Assembly (NCBI RefSeq): GCF_000153725.1
Contig: NZ_DS022276.1
Coordinates: forward strand, 1,273,386-1,337,385
Direction: 5' to 3'
DNA length: 64,000 nt
Source of the DNA: Salipiger bermudensis HTCC2601
GTDB taxonomy: Bacteria; Pseudomonadota; Alphaproteobacteria; Rhodobacterales; Rhodobacteraceae
Part shown: in pieces, positions 50,609 to 63,433 of the stretch
Position numbering within the stretch: the stretch's first letter is position 1
Layout: each line of letters starts with the position of its first letter
Notes under the pieces: generated by a model
Told to the model about the DNA's origin: nothing
What the model saw: only the letters and a program-made list of their open reading frames with translations
Database searches by the model: none
Translations under genes and position numbers: made by a program

Positions 50609-51613
50609 TCAGTTGCTGGCGATCTTCAGGTCTTCGATGAGGTTTTTCAACACCAGAAAGTCACCGACACTGTCGCAGTCCGGCATCTCGAGGCTGAGAT
50701 CATGCACTTGCAGCCCGGCCTCGCCCCGCAGCTCGAGGGTCTGCGCCTCCACGGCGTTTCCGCAATTGGCATCCGTCAGTTCGGCCTCGACGCTGACGGC
50801 GACCGCGCCGGTCTTCCGGGCCGCGCCGGCGGGGAAGCTGTAGATCTCGGCCATGCGCGGGGTCAGTGTGTCGGGGTTCCCGAGGCGGGTCAGGAAGCCG
50901 CCCACCCCCTTGGCGGTGCGGCCCATGTCACCGGTGGCGGCGGCCCAGACATGACCCTCGGAGAAATAGTCGGCACCGAATTCGCGGGCGTGCAGCTGCA
51001 AGCCGCTGTCGCCGCGCCATTGCAGGGCAACGCGATCGTAGAACGGCAGCGCCGAGACCTCGGCGATGGCGGTGGCACCATCGTCATTGTCGAAGGCCGC
51101 GATGAACAGCGCCTTCTGCGCCAGCGCCGGCACGTCGATCGCCAGCTGCCCCTCGGGGCCGGTGAACTCGGTGAACATGAGGCCCTGATGGTGGATCGTG
51201 ACCTGTTCGGAGGCGTAGCACGGCGCCCGCAGCGACAGCGCCACCATGGCGCCGGCGCGGGGCTCGGCGGTGAGCCGCACGGTACAGTCCGGCGCCGCGG
51301 CAAGACTGTCCGGTTGGGGCTCAGATTGCACCGCGACGACGGCGGGGGTCGCTTCCACATCCGTCTCGTCGGTGGCGGCGGCGGGTTCGAGCAGGTCAAG
51401 GCCATGGTCGAGATCGGGCGCGAGCGCCGCCTCGACCGGCAGCCGCGGCATCGCGGCGGACGAAGTATCGGTGATATCGCTGACGACGATTCCGGTTTCG
51501 GGCGCTCGGTCCGCGCTCCGGAGGTAGCCCCCGTTCTGCATCACGAAGCCGATCGCCAGCGCCGCGCCGACCGTCGCTGCCGCGAGGAGATATGTCTTGT
51601 TGAGCCGTGCCAT
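50609..51613 (-). CDS. Envelope protein of unknown function (so-called translocase)
   Basis: 334 residues. An N-terminal transmembrane anchor (about 8-26) leads into an acidic, low-complexity stretch and a C-terminal domain of about 220 residues with four or five cysteines (APDCTVRL, APCYASEQV, DANCGNAVE, MPDCDSVGD). Homologues next to secA in this group are often labelled translocase, I believe only by proximity. The even spread of cysteines suggests a disulfide-bonded periplasmic domain. Function unknown. Confidence 0.8.
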   Translation of the reverse strand: MARLNKTYLLAAATVGAALAIGFVMQNGGYLRSADRAPETGIVVSDITDTSSAAMPRLPVEAALAPDLDHGLDLLEPAAATDETDVEATPAVVAVQSEPQPDSLAAAPDCTVRLTAEPRAGAMVALSLRAPCYASEQVTIHHQGLMFTEFTGPEGQLAIDVPALAQKALFIAAFDNDDGATAIAEVSALPFYDRVALQWRGDSGLQLHAREFGADYFSEGHVWAAATGDMGRTAKGVGGFLTRLGNPDTLTPRMAEIYSFPAGAARKTGAVAVSVEAELTDANCGNAVEAQTLELRGEAGLQVHDLSLEMPDCDSVGDFLVLKNLIEDLKIASN

Positions 51614-51705
51614 TGCACCCTCCGCTCGTTTTCAACCCGTTCCCTTGGGGACGATCTATCGCGCTGAAAAGAGGCGCCGGTTGGGCGCAAGGAAGGAGTC
51701 AATTC

Positions 51706-51737
51706 GTCAGGTCCGACAGAGATTTGCCGGACCTGAC
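51706..51737 (-). terminator. Inverted repeat after secA
   Basis: GTCAGGTCCG and CGGACCTGAC form a perfect 10-bp stem with a 12-base loop, 13 bases after the secA stop. Two direct copies of GACAGAGAT (from 51715 and 51735) overlap its arms. The T-run is short, so it may be a weak terminator or an attenuator toward the two envelope genes. Confidence 0.55.
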
Positions 51738-51750
51738 AGAGATCTTGTGG

Positions 51751-54498
<2,748 letters not shown>

Positions 54499-54688
54499 AC
54501 CTGCCCGTTCCTGTCTGACAAAGTCGTGTTCTCGTCGTGGCATCCGCTTGCCCGCCTCGAACACAGCCCATATGACACAGGGGAACGACCGGCCTTGCAG
54601 AGCCTTATGGGCATGTAAGGCTCGGCTCAGAAAGTGTCAACGTTGCCCTCGCGGGCAGCCCACGAAGGACCCGAAAGGACCTTATTCG

Positions 54689-55549
54689 ATGCGCAAAACC
54701 CTCACCACGCTCTCCGCCGCCGCCCTGGCCGTCACCATGGCGATGCCGGCACAGGCTCAGGACCAGGCCGAGGAGATGGAGCTCGACACCGTCGTGGCGA
54801 CCGTCAATGGCGAAGACATCACGCTTGGCCACATGCTGATGGTACGGACCACTCTTCCCGAGCAGTATCAACAGCTTGGCGACGATGTGCTCTGGGACGG
54901 CATCCTCGACCAGCTGGTCCGTCAGGCCGCCCTCGCACAGGACGAGAACGCCGTCGAGACCAAGCGCGTGACGCTGTCGATCGACAACGAGCGCCGCGCC
55001 CTGCTGGCCGGCGAAGTGGTCAAGGCGATCGCCGAGACCTCGGTCAGCGACGAGGCCGTTCAGGCCGCCTACGAGGCCGATTACACCGATGCCGAAACGG
55101 GCAAGGAGTTCAACGCGTCGCACATTCTCGTGGAAACCGAGGAAGACGCGCAGGCGCTGGTCGAGGAGCTGGAAGGCGGCGCCGATTTCGCAGAGCTGGC
55201 GCGCGAGAAATCGACCGGCCCCTCGGGCCCCAACGGTGGCGAGCTCGGCTGGTTTGCCGCCGGCATGATGGTCGAGCCGTTCCAGGAGGCGGTCGAGATG
55301 CTCGAGGTCGGCGCGGTCTCCGAGCCGGTGCAGACCCAGTTCGGCTGGCACGTGATCAAGCTCAACGAGACCCGCGCCAAGGAAGCCCCGGCGCTCGACG
55401 AGGTGCGCGGCGAGATCGAGATGTCGCTGCAGCAGCAGGCGGTCGAGAAATATATTGACGAAACTCTCGCATCGGCGGAAGTCACCCGCATGGACAAGTC
55501 CGAGGCCGACGTCTCGGCGCTTTCGAACATGCAGCTCCTGGAGGACTAA
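54689..55549 (+). CDS. Periplasmic peptidylprolyl isomerase (parvulin type)
   Basis: 286 residues from the ATG at 54689. Signal peptide 1-24 (AMPAQAQ). A SurA-like N-terminal region is followed by a PpiC/parvulin domain (about 140-240; NASHILVETEEDAQALVEEL, GPNGGELGWFAAGMMVEPF, TQFGWHVIKL). Assists outer-membrane protein folding. The C-terminus overlaps a coupled argJ start. The position opposite secA fits an export role. Confidence 0.93.
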   Translation: MRKTLTTLSAAALAVTMAMPAQAQDQAEEMELDTVVATVNGEDITLGHMLMVRTTLPEQYQQLGDDVLWDGILDQLVRQAALAQDENAVETKRVTLSIDNERRALLAGEVVKAIAETSVSDEAVQAAYEADYTDAETGKEFNASHILVETEEDAQALVEELEGGADFAELAREKSTGPSGPNGGELGWFAAGMMVEPFQEAVEMLEVGAVSEPVQTQFGWHVIKLNETRAKEAPALDEVRGEIEMSLQQQAVEKYIDETLASAEVTRMDKSEADVSALSNMQLLED

Positions 55550-56779
55550 TTGGCCAAGATCACGTCCGTTTCGCCCCTCGCCCCCGCCGCATTCCCGGAG
55601 CTTCCGGTGATCGACGGGGTCCGCTTCGCTTCGGTCGCCGCGGGGGTCCGATATGCCGGGCGAACCGACGTGATGCTGACCCTGCTCGATCCCGGCACCA
55701 CCGTTGCCGGGGTCTTCACCCGCTCCGCGACCCGTTCCGCCAACGTGCTCGACTGCCAGTCGAAAATCGGCGGCGAGAGCGACGCGGGCGCGGCGATCAT
55801 CGTCAACTCGGGCAATTCCAACGCCTTCACAGGCAAGGCCGGCGACGGCTCGGTGGCGGCGATCTGCGCCGCCGTTGCCAAGGCCACCGGCCTGCCTGAG
55901 ACGCGCGTCTTCACCAGCTCCACCGGTGTGATCGGCGAGCGCCTGCCGCATGACCGCATCATCGCCAAGGTCGACGACCTGGTGGCGGCGCTCGCGCCCG
56001 GCAAGGGCGACGAGGCGGCCCGCGCCATCATGACCACCGACACCTTCCCCAAGGGCGCCTGCGCCACCGTGGCGCTGCCCGGCGGCGAGGTGAAGATCGC
56101 CGGTTTCGCCAAGGGCTCGGGGATGATCGCCCCCGACATGGCGACGATGCTGGTCTACATCTTCACCGACGCCAAGGTGTCGCGCGCCGACCTGCAGACG
56201 ATGGTCTCCGAGATCAACGACCGCAGCTTCAACTGCATCACCGTCGACAGCGACACCTCGACCTCGGACACGCTGCTGATGGGGGCCACCGGCGCCTCCG
56301 GCGTCGAGGTCACCCTGGCCGACAGCGATTTCGCTCAGGCCCTTGAGGGCGTGTTCCTCGATCTCGCCCACCAGGTGGTCAAGGATGGCGAGGGCGCGAC
56401 CAAGTTCGTCACCGTCAACGTCACCGGCGCGAAAACCGACGCCGACGCCCGCACCCACGCGCTGGCCATCGCCAACTCGCCGCTCGTCAAGACCGCCGTC
56501 GCCGGCGAGGATCCGAACTGGGGCCGCATCGTCATGGCTGTGGGCAAGTCCGGCGCCGCAGCCGACCGCGACAGGCTGACCATCCGCTTCGGCGACGTGC
56601 TTGTGGCCGAGAATGGCTGGGTCGCCCCTTCCTACAAGGAAGAGGACGGCGCTGCGCTGATGAAGCAGCCCGAAATCACCATCTCGGTCGATATCGGCCT
56701 CGGCGCCGGCAAGGCGACGGTCTGGACCTGTGACCTGACCCACGGCTACATCTCGATCAACGCCGATTACCGGTCCTGA
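55550..56779 (+). CDS. argJ: Bifunctional glutamate N-acetyltransferase/amino-acid acetyltransferase ArgJ
   Basis: 409 residues from a TTG at 55550, immediately after the parvulin stop, with GGAGG (55539-55543) as ribosome binding site. Catalyses the first and fifth steps of the cyclic arginine pathway. Auto-cleaves before Thr199 in MATML to form alpha and beta chains. GSGMIAPD precedes the site, and [17 protein letters not shown] is the conserved C-terminal block. Clean, full length. Confidence 0.96.
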   Translation: MAKITSVSPLAPAAFPELPVIDGVRFASVAAGVRYAGRTDVMLTLLDPGTTVAGVFTRSATRSANVLDCQSKIGGESDAGAAIIVNSGNSNAFTGKAGDGSVAAICAAVAKATGLPETRVFTSSTGVIGERLPHDRIIAKVDDLVAALAPGKGDEAARAIMTTDTFPKGACATVALPGGEVKIAGFAKGSGMIAPDMATMLVYIFTDAKVSRADLQTMVSEINDRSFNCITVDSDTSTSDTLLMGATGASGVEVTLADSDFAQALEGVFLDLAHQVVKDGEGATKFVTVNVTGAKTDADARTHALAIANSPLVKTAVAGEDPNWGRIVMAVGKSGAAADRDRLTIRFGDVLVAENGWVAPSYKEEDGAALMKQPEITISVDIGLGAGKATVWTCDLTHGYISINADYRS

Positions 56780-56787
56780 CCCCACCC

Positions 56788-56838
56788 CTTCTCTGGTTCT
56801 GAAATACCTCGGGGAGCGCGAGGGGCAGCGCCCCTCGC
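56788..56838 (+). repeat. Intergenic repeat element, short copy
   Basis: CTTCTCTGGTT CTGAAATACCTCGGGG followed by a 9-bp hairpin GCGAGGGGC/GCCCCTCGC with loop AGC (56818-56838). Same head block as the element at 15598 but with a shorter middle. It lies between argJ and mutT on the coding strand and has no T-run. Confidence 0.7.
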
Positions 56839-56868
56839 CGGCCTGACCCCGAGGCCGGGAGACCCCTC

Positions 56869-57270
56869 ATGTCGAAGATCATCCTCGTCTCCGCCGTCGC
56901 GCTCATCGACACCGACGGCCGCATCCTTCTGGCGCAGCGCCCGGAGGGCAAGTCCATGGCCGGGCTCTGGGAGTTCCCTGGTGGCAAGGTCGAGCCCGGC
57001 GAGAGCCCCGAGGTCGCGCTCATCCGCGAGTTGCAGGAAGAACTCGGCATCGACACCTGGGAAAGCTGCCTTGCGCCTCTGACCTTCGCCTCGCATGCCT
57101 ATGAGAGCTTCCACCTGCTGATGCCGCTCTTTGCCTGCCGAAAATGGGAGGGCACGCCGCAGTCGAAGGAAGGGCAGGCGCTGAAGTGGGTCCACGCCCG
57201 CGACCTGCGCGATTACCCGATGCCGCCCGCCGACATCCCGCTGATCCCGATCCTGCGCGACTGGCTCTGA
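56869..57270 (+). CDS. mutT: 8-oxo-dGTP diphosphatase (MutT, Nudix family)
   Basis: 133 residues. Removes oxidised dGTP from the nucleotide pool. The Nudix box is complete: Gly39, Glu45, Arg53, Glu54, Glu57, Glu58, Gly60 (GKVEPGESPEVALIRELQEELGI, ends at 61; the consensus Gx5Ex7REUxEExGU fits exactly). FAHxYxxFHLL-type strand SHAYESFHLLMPLF follows. Separated from argJ by the repeat above. Downstream hairpin at 57301-57319 lacks a T-run. Confidence 0.95.
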   Translation: MSKIILVSAVALIDTDGRILLAQRPEGKSMAGLWEFPGGKVEPGESPEVALIRELQEELGIDTWESCLAPLTFASHAYESFHLLMPLFACRKWEGTPQSKEGQALKWVHARDLRDYPMPPADIPLIPILRDWL

Positions 57271-57352
57271 CGCGAGGCATGTCCAGAACTTTCTGCGCTG
57301 CGGCGAAAGAAAATCGCCGAAAATGACCTGGATGCTAGGTAATTAGGCGTAG

Positions 57353-57381
57353 TTGACAAAATTTGTTCTGGTTCCGTTAAC
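57353..57381 (+). promoter_or_regulatory. Candidate promoter of the 42-residue gene
   Basis: TTGACA (57353-57358) and GTTAAC (57376-57381) are 17 bp apart. A perfect -35 is combined with a weak -10. The surrounding 57300-57430 is the most AT-rich intergenic DNA in the window. Confidence 0.5.
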
Positions 57382-57431
57382 GATTCGCCGGTATTCATAA
57401 ATCTGTAATATCCGTATCGAGGAACACTGAA

Positions 57432-57560
57432 ATGCTGCGTACCATCATCCTTGGCAGCTGCGTCTCGGTTCAGGGCATTCTCGAGAAGAGTCTCCCTGAC
57501 GGTCGCATTGCCGTTCGTGTCGGAAATCAGGTCTTTACCGGGAACCCGGTGGCTGCCTGA
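57432..57560 (+). CDS. 42-residue protein of unknown function
   Basis: Starts MLRTIILGSCVSVQGILEKSL and ends with RVGNQVFTGNPVAA; short beta-strand-like pattern with one cysteine, no membrane segment. GAGG lies nine bases upstream. It has its own promoter and a perfect terminator 27 bases after the stop. From memory, similar short proteins occur at this site in other Rhodobacteraceae and are sometimes labelled translation initiation factor 2 because of the neighbouring infB; that label is unlikely to be meaningful. The transcript could also act as an RNA. Confidence 0.7.
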   Translation: MLRTIILGSCVSVQGILEKSLPDGRIAVRVGNQVFTGNPVAA

Positions 57561-57587
57561 ACCGAACGACAAGTTCTGATTTCTCGT

Positions 57588-57619
57588 GAAAAGCCCGGAG
57601 CACCTGCTCCGGGCTTTTC
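57588..57619 (+). terminator. Terminator of the 42-residue gene
   Basis: A perfect 15-bp stem, GAAAAGCCCGGAGCA with its complement, and a 2-base C loop (likely 4 in practice). The descending arm ends in TTTTC, so it works as a bidirectional rho-independent terminator. Confidence 0.9.
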
Positions 57620-57684
57620 CATTTTCCGTGGGCCGCCATGGGGCAATTCAACGAACGCGGGAACCCCAGTTTCACGAAAATGAA

Positions 57685-57712
57685 AACACCCGGAGGTTTC
57701 CCTCCGGGTGTT
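57685..57712 (-). terminator. infB operon terminator
   Basis: AACACCCGGAGG pairs perfectly with CCTCCGGGTGTT around a TTTC loop. On the minus strand it is followed by TTTTC and lies 25 bases past the infB stop codon. Confidence 0.9.
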
Positions 57713-57736
57713 CCTGTTTCGACGATCCGGCAAGGA

Positions 57737-60268
57737 TCAGAGCGAGCGCTCGATCTCCTCGCGCTCGAAGATCTCGATGACGTCCTGCGGGCGGACATCG
57801 TCGTAGTTCTCGAAAGCCATGCCGCACTCCTGGCCCGACTGGACCTCGGAGACCTCGTCCTTGAAGCGCTTCAGCGTCTTCAGCGTGCCTTCGTGGATCA
57901 CCACGTTGTCGCGCAGCAGGCGGACGCCTGCGGAACGGCGGGCAACACCCTCGGTGACGAGACAGCCGGCGACCTTGCCGACGTTGGAGACCTTGAAGAC
58001 CTCCTTGATCTCGGCATAGCCGATGAAGTTCTCGCGGATCTCGTTCGACAGCAGGCCGGAAGCCGCCGCCTTCACGTCGTCCACGAGGTCGTAGATCACC
58101 GAGTAGTAGCGGATCTCCACGCCCTTCTGGTTGGCGCTGTTGCGGGCCGGTGCGTTGGCACGGACGTTGAAGCCGATGACCGGGCAGCCCGACGCTTCGG
58201 CAAGGCCGATATCGGTCTCGGTGATGGCACCCACACCGTAGTGGATGACCCGCACGCGGACCTCGTCGTTGCCGACCTTCTCCAGCGCCTGGACGATGGC
58301 CTCGGCAGAGCCCTGCACGTCGGCCTTCACCACGATGGGCAGCTCGGAGACGTTCTCGTCGTCCTTGGCCTTCATCATCAGCTGCTCGAGGGTCGTCGCG
58401 GCACCGGCGGCGGCGCGCTTCTCCTTGGCGGCGTGTTCGCGGTATTCGGCGATCTCGCGGGCCTGCGCCTCGGTAGAGGTCACGTTGAGAACGTCACCGG
58501 CTTCGGGCGTGCCGTTGAGGCCAAGCACCTCGACGGGCACCGACGGGCCGGCTTCCTTCACGCGCTCACCCTTGTCGTTGATCAGCGCACGGACCTTGCC
58601 GTACTGCTCGCCCACGACGAAGATGTCGCCCTGCTTCAGGGTGCCGTTCTGCACCAGAACCGTCGCGACCGGGCCACGGCCCACGTCGAGCTGGGCTTCG
58701 ATCACGGCACCTTCGGCGGCGCGGTTTGGGTTGGCGTTCAGTTCGAGAACCTCGGCTTGCAGCGCGATGGCTTCGAGCAGTTCGTCCAGACCCTGCCCGG
58801 TATGGGCCGAGACCTCGACATCCTGCACGTCACCGGACATCTGCTCCACGATCACCTCGTGTTGCAGCAGGTCGGTGCGCACCTTGGTCGGGTTCGCCTC
58901 GGGCTTGTCGACCTTGTTGATCGCGACGATCATCGGAACACCGGCGGCCTTGGCGTGGCTGATGGCTTCGACGGTCTGCGGCATCACCGCGTCGTCAGCC
59001 GCCACCACCAGCACCACGATGTCGGTCACCTGAGCACCACGCGAGCGCATCGAGGTGAACGCCGCGTGGCCGGGCGTGTCGAGGAAGGTCAGAACGTCGC
59101 CACCCTTGGTCGTCACCTGGTAGGCGCCGATGTGCTGGGTGATGCCGCCGGCTTCGCCGGAGGTGACGTTGGCTTCGCGGATCTTGTCGAGCAGCGAGGT
59201 CTTGCCGTGGTCGACGTGGCCCATGATCGTGATGACCGGCGGACGCGGCAGGAGGTCTTCCGGCTTGTCGTCCACGGTCTTGATCACGTCCTCGACGTCG
59301 GCATCGGACACGCGGGTCACGCGGTGGCCGAATTCCTCGATGATCAGTTCCGCGGTGTCGGCATCGATCGACTGGTTCTGGGTCGCCATGATGCCACTCT
59401 GCATCAGCGCCTTGACCACATCCGCGACACGCTCGGCCATACGGTTGGCCAGTTCCGCAACGGTGATCGCCTCGGGAAGCTGAACGTCGCGCACGATCTT
59501 CTCGCGCTGCTGGCTGCCACCCATCGCCTTCTGACGCGCACGCTCCTGCTTGCGCTTCATAGCGGCCATGGATTTCTGCCGGCCGCCCTCGCCGCCAAGC
59601 GCCTGGTTCAGGGTCAGCTTGCCGGACCGGCGGTTGCCGCCATCGCCACCGCGACCACGACCACCGCGGCCGCGCTCTTCGCGCTCGCGGTCGGCCTTGC
59701 GCTGCTGCGTCTGGCCTGCGGGGCCACCTGCCGGAGCACCTGCGGCCGGCTTGGCGCCGCCACGGGCCTGCTGACCGGCTGCCGCCGGATCGGCGGCCGG
59801 GGCCGCCGCTGCGGCTTCGGCCTTCTTGGCAGCTTCGGCAGCTTCGCGGGCCTTGCGCGCCTCTTCCTCGGCTTTCGCCTTGGCACGCTCTTCGGCCTCG
59901 CGCTGCTCGCGCTCTTTCTGTTCCTTCTCGGCGCGCATGCGCTCACGCTCTTCGGCGCGAGCCTTCTCCAGCGCCTCGCGCTGCGCCTGCTCCTCGGCCT
60001 CGCGGGCCTTGGCGGCCTGCAGCGCCTTCAGGCGACGTTCCATCTCCGCGTCGGAGATCCCGGCCGGGCGCTTGCCACCCGACCCGCCCGGCACGCCGCC
60101 GGAGCCCTTGGCACCACCGGCGCCGGGCTTGGGCACGACCACGCGCTTGCGCTTGGTCTCCACCACGACGTTCTTGGTCCGCCCGTGGCTGAAGCTCTGC
60201 TTCACGGATCCCGAACGGGGACCCCCGCCACGAACACCCAAAGTCTTCTTGCCGTCGTTATCGCTCAT
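57737..60268 (-). CDS. infB: Translation initiation factor IF-2
   Basis: 843 residues. GTPase that brings fMet-tRNA to the 30S subunit. A long N-terminal region with a charged Glu/Ala/Lys/Arg coiled coil (about 70-190) and Gly/Arg-rich patches precedes the G domain: GHVDHGKT near 347, [17 protein letters not shown]. Domains II-IV follow ([24 protein letters not shown]). Start [15 protein letters not shown] is typical. Last gene of rimP-nusA-ylxR-infB. Confidence 0.98.
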   Translation of the reverse strand: MSDNDGKKTLGVRGGGPRSGSVKQSFSHGRTKNVVVETKRKRVVVPKPGAGGAKGSGGVPGGSGGKRPAGISDAEMERRLKALQAAKAREAEEQAQREALEKARAEERERMRAEKEQKEREQREAEERAKAKAEEEARKAREAAEAAKKAEAAAAAPAADPAAAGQQARGGAKPAAGAPAGGPAGQTQQRKADREREERGRGGRGRGGDGGNRRSGKLTLNQALGGEGGRQKSMAAMKRKQERARQKAMGGSQQREKIVRDVQLPEAITVAELANRMAERVADVVKALMQSGIMATQNQSIDADTAELIIEEFGHRVTRVSDADVEDVIKTVDDKPEDLLPRPPVITIMGHVDHGKTSLLDKIREANVTSGEAGGITQHIGAYQVTTKGGDVLTFLDTPGHAAFTSMRSRGAQVTDIVVLVVAADDAVMPQTVEAISHAKAAGVPMIVAINKVDKPEANPTKVRTDLLQHEVIVEQMSGDVQDVEVSAHTGQGLDELLEAIALQAEVLELNANPNRAAEGAVIEAQLDVGRGPVATVLVQNGTLKQGDIFVVGEQYGKVRALINDKGERVKEAGPSVPVEVLGLNGTPEAGDVLNVTSTEAQAREIAEYREHAAKEKRAAAGAATTLEQLMMKAKDDENVSELPIVVKADVQGSAEAIVQALEKVGNDEVRVRVIHYGVGAITETDIGLAEASGCPVIGFNVRANAPARNSANQKGVEIRYYSVIYDLVDDVKAAASGLLSNEIRENFIGYAEIKEVFKVSNVGKVAGCLVTEGVARRSAGVRLLRDNVVIHEGTLKTLKRFKDEVSEVQSGQECGMAFENYDDVRPQDVIEIFEREEIERSL

Positions 60269-60275
60269 TCAGCTC

Positions 60276-60929
60276 TTATCCTTTCCGGCGGCCCCTGCCG
60301 CCCCCGGCAGCCCCTGCTGCCGTCGCCGCGTCGGCCCTTCCGACGCGCAGCCCCTTCAGTCGTTGGGCTTCCTCTACAACACGTTTCGTGAGTCCACCAG
60401 CGCCAAGCGCGGCGTGTATCACCTTTTCCCTTCCGAAGGCCAGCCCCAGCTCGTCCGCCGTAAGCCAGCCGATATACGATCCCCATTGCGGGGTAGACAG
60501 CTTGGTCTTGCCTCGAGCCGATCCATCCTCGGCCTGAAGCAGCACGTCGGCCTCCTCCTTGCCAAGCCAGTCCTTGACCTTCTCGTAGCCCGAAACCGCG
60601 CCCCCCGACTTGCGGGCGAGGCTCAGCAGTTCGACCACCCGACGGGCGAGCATCTGCTCGACCAGATTGGGCAAATCGTCGGGCACCGTCACCGGCGCCC
60701 GCGCGGCGCGGGCAAAAAGCCCTTTGCCTGCAGCTTTTTCGAGTGCCGCCTTGTCCGACGCCACCCAGATGCCGCGCCCGGGCAGCTTGCCTGCGAGATC
60801 GGGCACGACCTGATTGTCCGGCCCGATCACGAAGCGGATCAGTCCGCTGGCGGGCTGCGTCTCGCCGGTGGCGATGCAGCGCCGCTCCGGGCCATCGGCC
60901 CGGTCCTTATCCCGGCCGCCCCGACTCAT
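60276..60929 (-). CDS. ylxR: RNA-binding protein (YlxR and L7Ae-like domains)
   Basis: 217 residues from the ATG at 60929. The N-terminal DUF448/YlxR domain has ERRCIATGE and the signature GRGIWVASD (family GRGAYV). The C-terminal half is an L7Ae/ribosomal L30e-like fold (ARRVVELLSLARKSGGAVSGYEKV). YlxR proteins bind RNA and affect transcription of this operon or RNase P in other bacteria. Seven bases before infB, overlapping control with nusA. Confidence 0.9.
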   Translation of the reverse strand: MSRGGRDKDRADGPERRCIATGETQPASGLIRFVIGPDNQVVPDLAGKLPGRGIWVASDKAALEKAAGKGLFARAARAPVTVPDDLPNLVEQMLARRVVELLSLARKSGGAVSGYEKVKDWLGKEEADVLLQAEDGSARGKTKLSTPQWGSYIGWLTADELGLAFGREKVIHAALGAGGLTKRVVEEAQRLKGLRVGRADAATAAGAAGGGRGRRKG

Positions 60930-60933
60930 CGGA

Positions 60934-62562
60934 TCAGACCTCTTCCTCGGTCTCGGACTCGTCGCCTTCGCCCTCGACCTCTTCTTCGGCCTCGGCCACC
61001 AGCTCTTCGGGATCGACCCAGCCAAGCAGGACGCGCGCGGTCATGATGAGGTTCTGTGCCTCGGCGAGATCGACATCAAACTTCTCGAGCAGACCGTCAT
61101 CCTTGACGCGCTCGCCATTCACCGTGGTCCAGCCTCCGGCCAGTTCCCAGTCGGCGCAGGTGGCGAAGTCTTCCAGCGTCTTCACGCCGTCTTCCGCCAG
61201 TGCCTCTACCATTTGGGGTGTCAGGCCGTCGAATTCAATAAGGCTGTCCTCGGCACCCAGTTCGCGGGCATGCGCAAGCGCCTTGCGCGCCTGCTCCTCG
61301 AGGAATTCGCGGGCGCGGGTCTGCAGCTCCTGCGCGGTGTCGTCGTCGACACCGTCGATCACCAGCAGCTCGTCGAGCTCGACATAAGCGACCTCCTCGA
61401 GGTTGGTGAAGCCTTCGGCAACCAGCAGCTGGGCGAAGAACTCATCGAGATCAAGCGTGTCCATGAACAGCTTGGTGCGCTCTTCGAATTCCTTCTGACG
61501 GCGCGCCGACTCTTCTTCCTCGGTCATGATATCGATGTCGAGACCGGTCAGCTGCGAGGCCAGACGCACGTTCTGACCGCGGCGGCCGATGGCCAGCGAC
61601 AGCTGCTCGTCGGGCACCACGACCTCGATGCGCTCGGCATCTTCGTCAAGCACCACCTTCGACACTTCGGCCGGCTGCAGCGCGTTGACGAGGAAGGTCG
61701 GCATGTCCTCGTTCCACGGGATGATGTCGATCTTCTCGCCCTGAAGCTCGTTGACCACGGCCTGAACGCGGCTGCCGCGCATACCGACGCATGCGCCGAC
61801 CGGATCGATGGAGCCATCATAGGAGATCACGCCGATCTTGGCGCGCGAGCCCGGGTCACGGGCCACGGCCTTGATCTCGATGATGCCGTCGTAGATTTCC
61901 GGCACTTCCATCTTGAACAGCTCGGCCATGAATTCCGGCGCGGTGCGGCTGAGGAAGATCTGCGGGCCGCGGGCCTCGCGGCGCACGTCCTTGATGTAGC
62001 AGCGGATGCGGTCACCGGGGCGATAGGCCTCGCGACCGATCTTCTCGTTGCGGCGCAGGATGCCCTCGCCACGGCCGATGTCGACGATGACGTTGCCGTA
62101 TTCCTCGCGCTTGACGGTGCCGTTGATGATGGTGCCGTTGCGGTCCTTGAACTCGTCGTACTGGCGATCACGCTCGGCTTCGCGGACCTTCTGCAGGATC
62201 ACCTGCTTGGCCGACTGCGCCGCGATCCGGCCCATGTCCACGGGGGGCACTTCCTCGACATACTGGTCGCCCACCTGAGGGTCGGCCATGTACTGCTTGG
62301 CCTGCTTGACGGTCATCTCCGCCTGGTAGTTCTCGAGCTCTTCGTCCTCGACGACGGTGCGCACGCGGGTGAAGGTGGCGCGACCGGTCTTGCGGTCGAT
62401 CTTCACGCGGATGTCCATCTCGGAGCCGTAGCGCGACTTGGCGGCGCGCGCGAGGCTCTCTTCCATCGCCTCGATCACGAGGGCGGGGTCGATCATCTTC
62501 TCGCGGGCGACGGCCTCGGCCGTTTGCAGAAGCTCAAGCTGGTTGGCAGAGGTGATTGCCAT
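60934..62562 (-). CDS. nusA: Transcription elongation/termination factor NusA
   Basis: 542 residues from the ATG at 62562, preceded by AGGAGGAG. Binds RNA polymerase and nascent RNA. N-terminal domain ([20 protein letters not shown]), S1 domain ([22 protein letters not shown]), two KH domains ([32 protein letters not shown]), then two C-terminal acidic repeats and a Glu-rich tail. Standard alphaproteobacterial length. Confidence 0.97.
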   Translation of the reverse strand: MAITSANQLELLQTAEAVAREKMIDPALVIEAMEESLARAAKSRYGSEMDIRVKIDRKTGRATFTRVRTVVEDEELENYQAEMTVKQAKQYMADPQVGDQYVEEVPPVDMGRIAAQSAKQVILQKVREAERDRQYDEFKDRNGTIINGTVKREEYGNVIVDIGRGEGILRRNEKIGREAYRPGDRIRCYIKDVRREARGPQIFLSRTAPEFMAELFKMEVPEIYDGIIEIKAVARDPGSRAKIGVISYDGSIDPVGACVGMRGSRVQAVVNELQGEKIDIIPWNEDMPTFLVNALQPAEVSKVVLDEDAERIEVVVPDEQLSLAIGRRGQNVRLASQLTGLDIDIMTEEEESARRQKEFEERTKLFMDTLDLDEFFAQLLVAEGFTNLEEVAYVELDELLVIDGVDDDTAQELQTRAREFLEEQARKALAHARELGAEDSLIEFDGLTPQMVEALAEDGVKTLEDFATCADWELAGGWTTVNGERVKDDGLLEKFDVDLAEAQNLIMTARVLLGWVDPEELVAEAEEEVEGEGDESETEEEV

Positions 62563-62569
62563 TTTCTTC

Positions 62570-63157
62570 TTACTCCTCCTGAGCGGCCGCGTCGTCGGCC
62601 TGGATTTCGTCGAATTGGTCTTCGTCCACTTCCTGCGCCTTGCGGGCACGCAGCATGTCGCGGATCAGGTCGTCGGTGAGGATCAGCTTGGCGTCGCTGA
62701 GCCAGTCGAACTGCAGGCCGATGGTCTGCTCTTCGCCGCCCTCGCCCTCGATGTTGAACAGAACTTCGCTGCCCTCGATCCCGGCGAGAACGCCGCGCCA
62801 GCGCTTGCGGCCGTCGATCATCTCCTGGGTCTCGATCTTGGCCTCGTAGCCCTCGTAGGTGTCGAAGTCCTTGAGCCGGGTCAGCGGCCGGTCGATGCCG
62901 GGGCTCGAAACCTCAAGCGCGTAGGCGTCGATGATCGGGTCCTCGACGTCAAGCACCGCCGACACGGCGGTCGAGATATCGGCGCACTCGTCGACCTCGA
63001 TGCCGCCCTCGGGACGTTCGGCCATGATCTGCAGCGTGGCGGTCTTGCCGCTCATCAGGCGCAGGCGCACGAGTTCGAACCCGAGGTCTTCGATGACCGG
63101 GGTGACGATCTCGGCGAGGCGCCGGTCGATGGCGGATTTGGCGATCAGGTCGGTCAT
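62570..63157 (-). CDS. rimP: Ribosome maturation factor RimP
   Basis: 195 residues from the ATG at 63157. Needed for 30S assembly. Family features: [29 protein letters not shown] and [14 protein letters not shown]. Two domains (alpha/beta and SH3-like), and an acidic Ala-rich tail. First gene of the nusA-infB operon, seven bases before nusA. Upstream open frame to 63397 lacks similarity and crosses the rnr terminator, so it is not coding. Confidence 0.95.
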   Translation of the reverse strand: MTDLIAKSAIDRRLAEIVTPVIEDLGFELVRLRLMSGKTATLQIMAERPEGGIEVDECADISTAVSAVLDVEDPIIDAYALEVSSPGIDRPLTRLKDFDTYEGYEAKIETQEMIDGRKRWRGVLAGIEGSEVLFNIEGEGGEEQTIGLQFDWLSDAKLILTDDLIRDMLRARKAQEVDEDQFDEIQADDAAAQEE

Positions 63158-63179
63158 GAGTCCGGGTCCGGTTGAGCAC

Positions 63180-63202
63180 AAAAAAACGGGCGCGCGGCCC
63201 GT
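63180..63202 (-). terminator. rnr terminator
   Basis: On the minus strand ACGGGC and GCCCGT form a stem around GCGCG, followed by seven T. It lies 232 bases after the rnr stop and 22 bases before rimP, so it closes the rnr transcript late, leaving a long 3' UTR. Confidence 0.85.
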
Positions 63203-63433
63203 CGATCTTTCCCGGTGGAACCTCGGGAGAGACCCGACGTGCCGCTGTTGAAAGGGCATATACGCTCCACGATTCGATTCCGCAAGAGGCAGCGGCGTTC
63301 GGTGCGGAAACAACCCCGCATGCCCGGCCCCTGCGGCAGCACCGTCCACCGCCGCGAGACGCCCTGCCCCGACGGCCCGCCCGGTGCGTCCCGGCACCGC
63401 CGGAACGCATGACGCTCGCAGGCCGCGGCGGCC

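Noticed and set aside
57638-60391. 917-residue frame antisense to infB
   Set aside because: Crosses the infB terminator and mirrors infB; no start signal or domain.
63158-63433. Upstream extension of rimP to 63397
   Set aside because: The extra 80 residues cross the rnr terminator and show no similarity to RimP.
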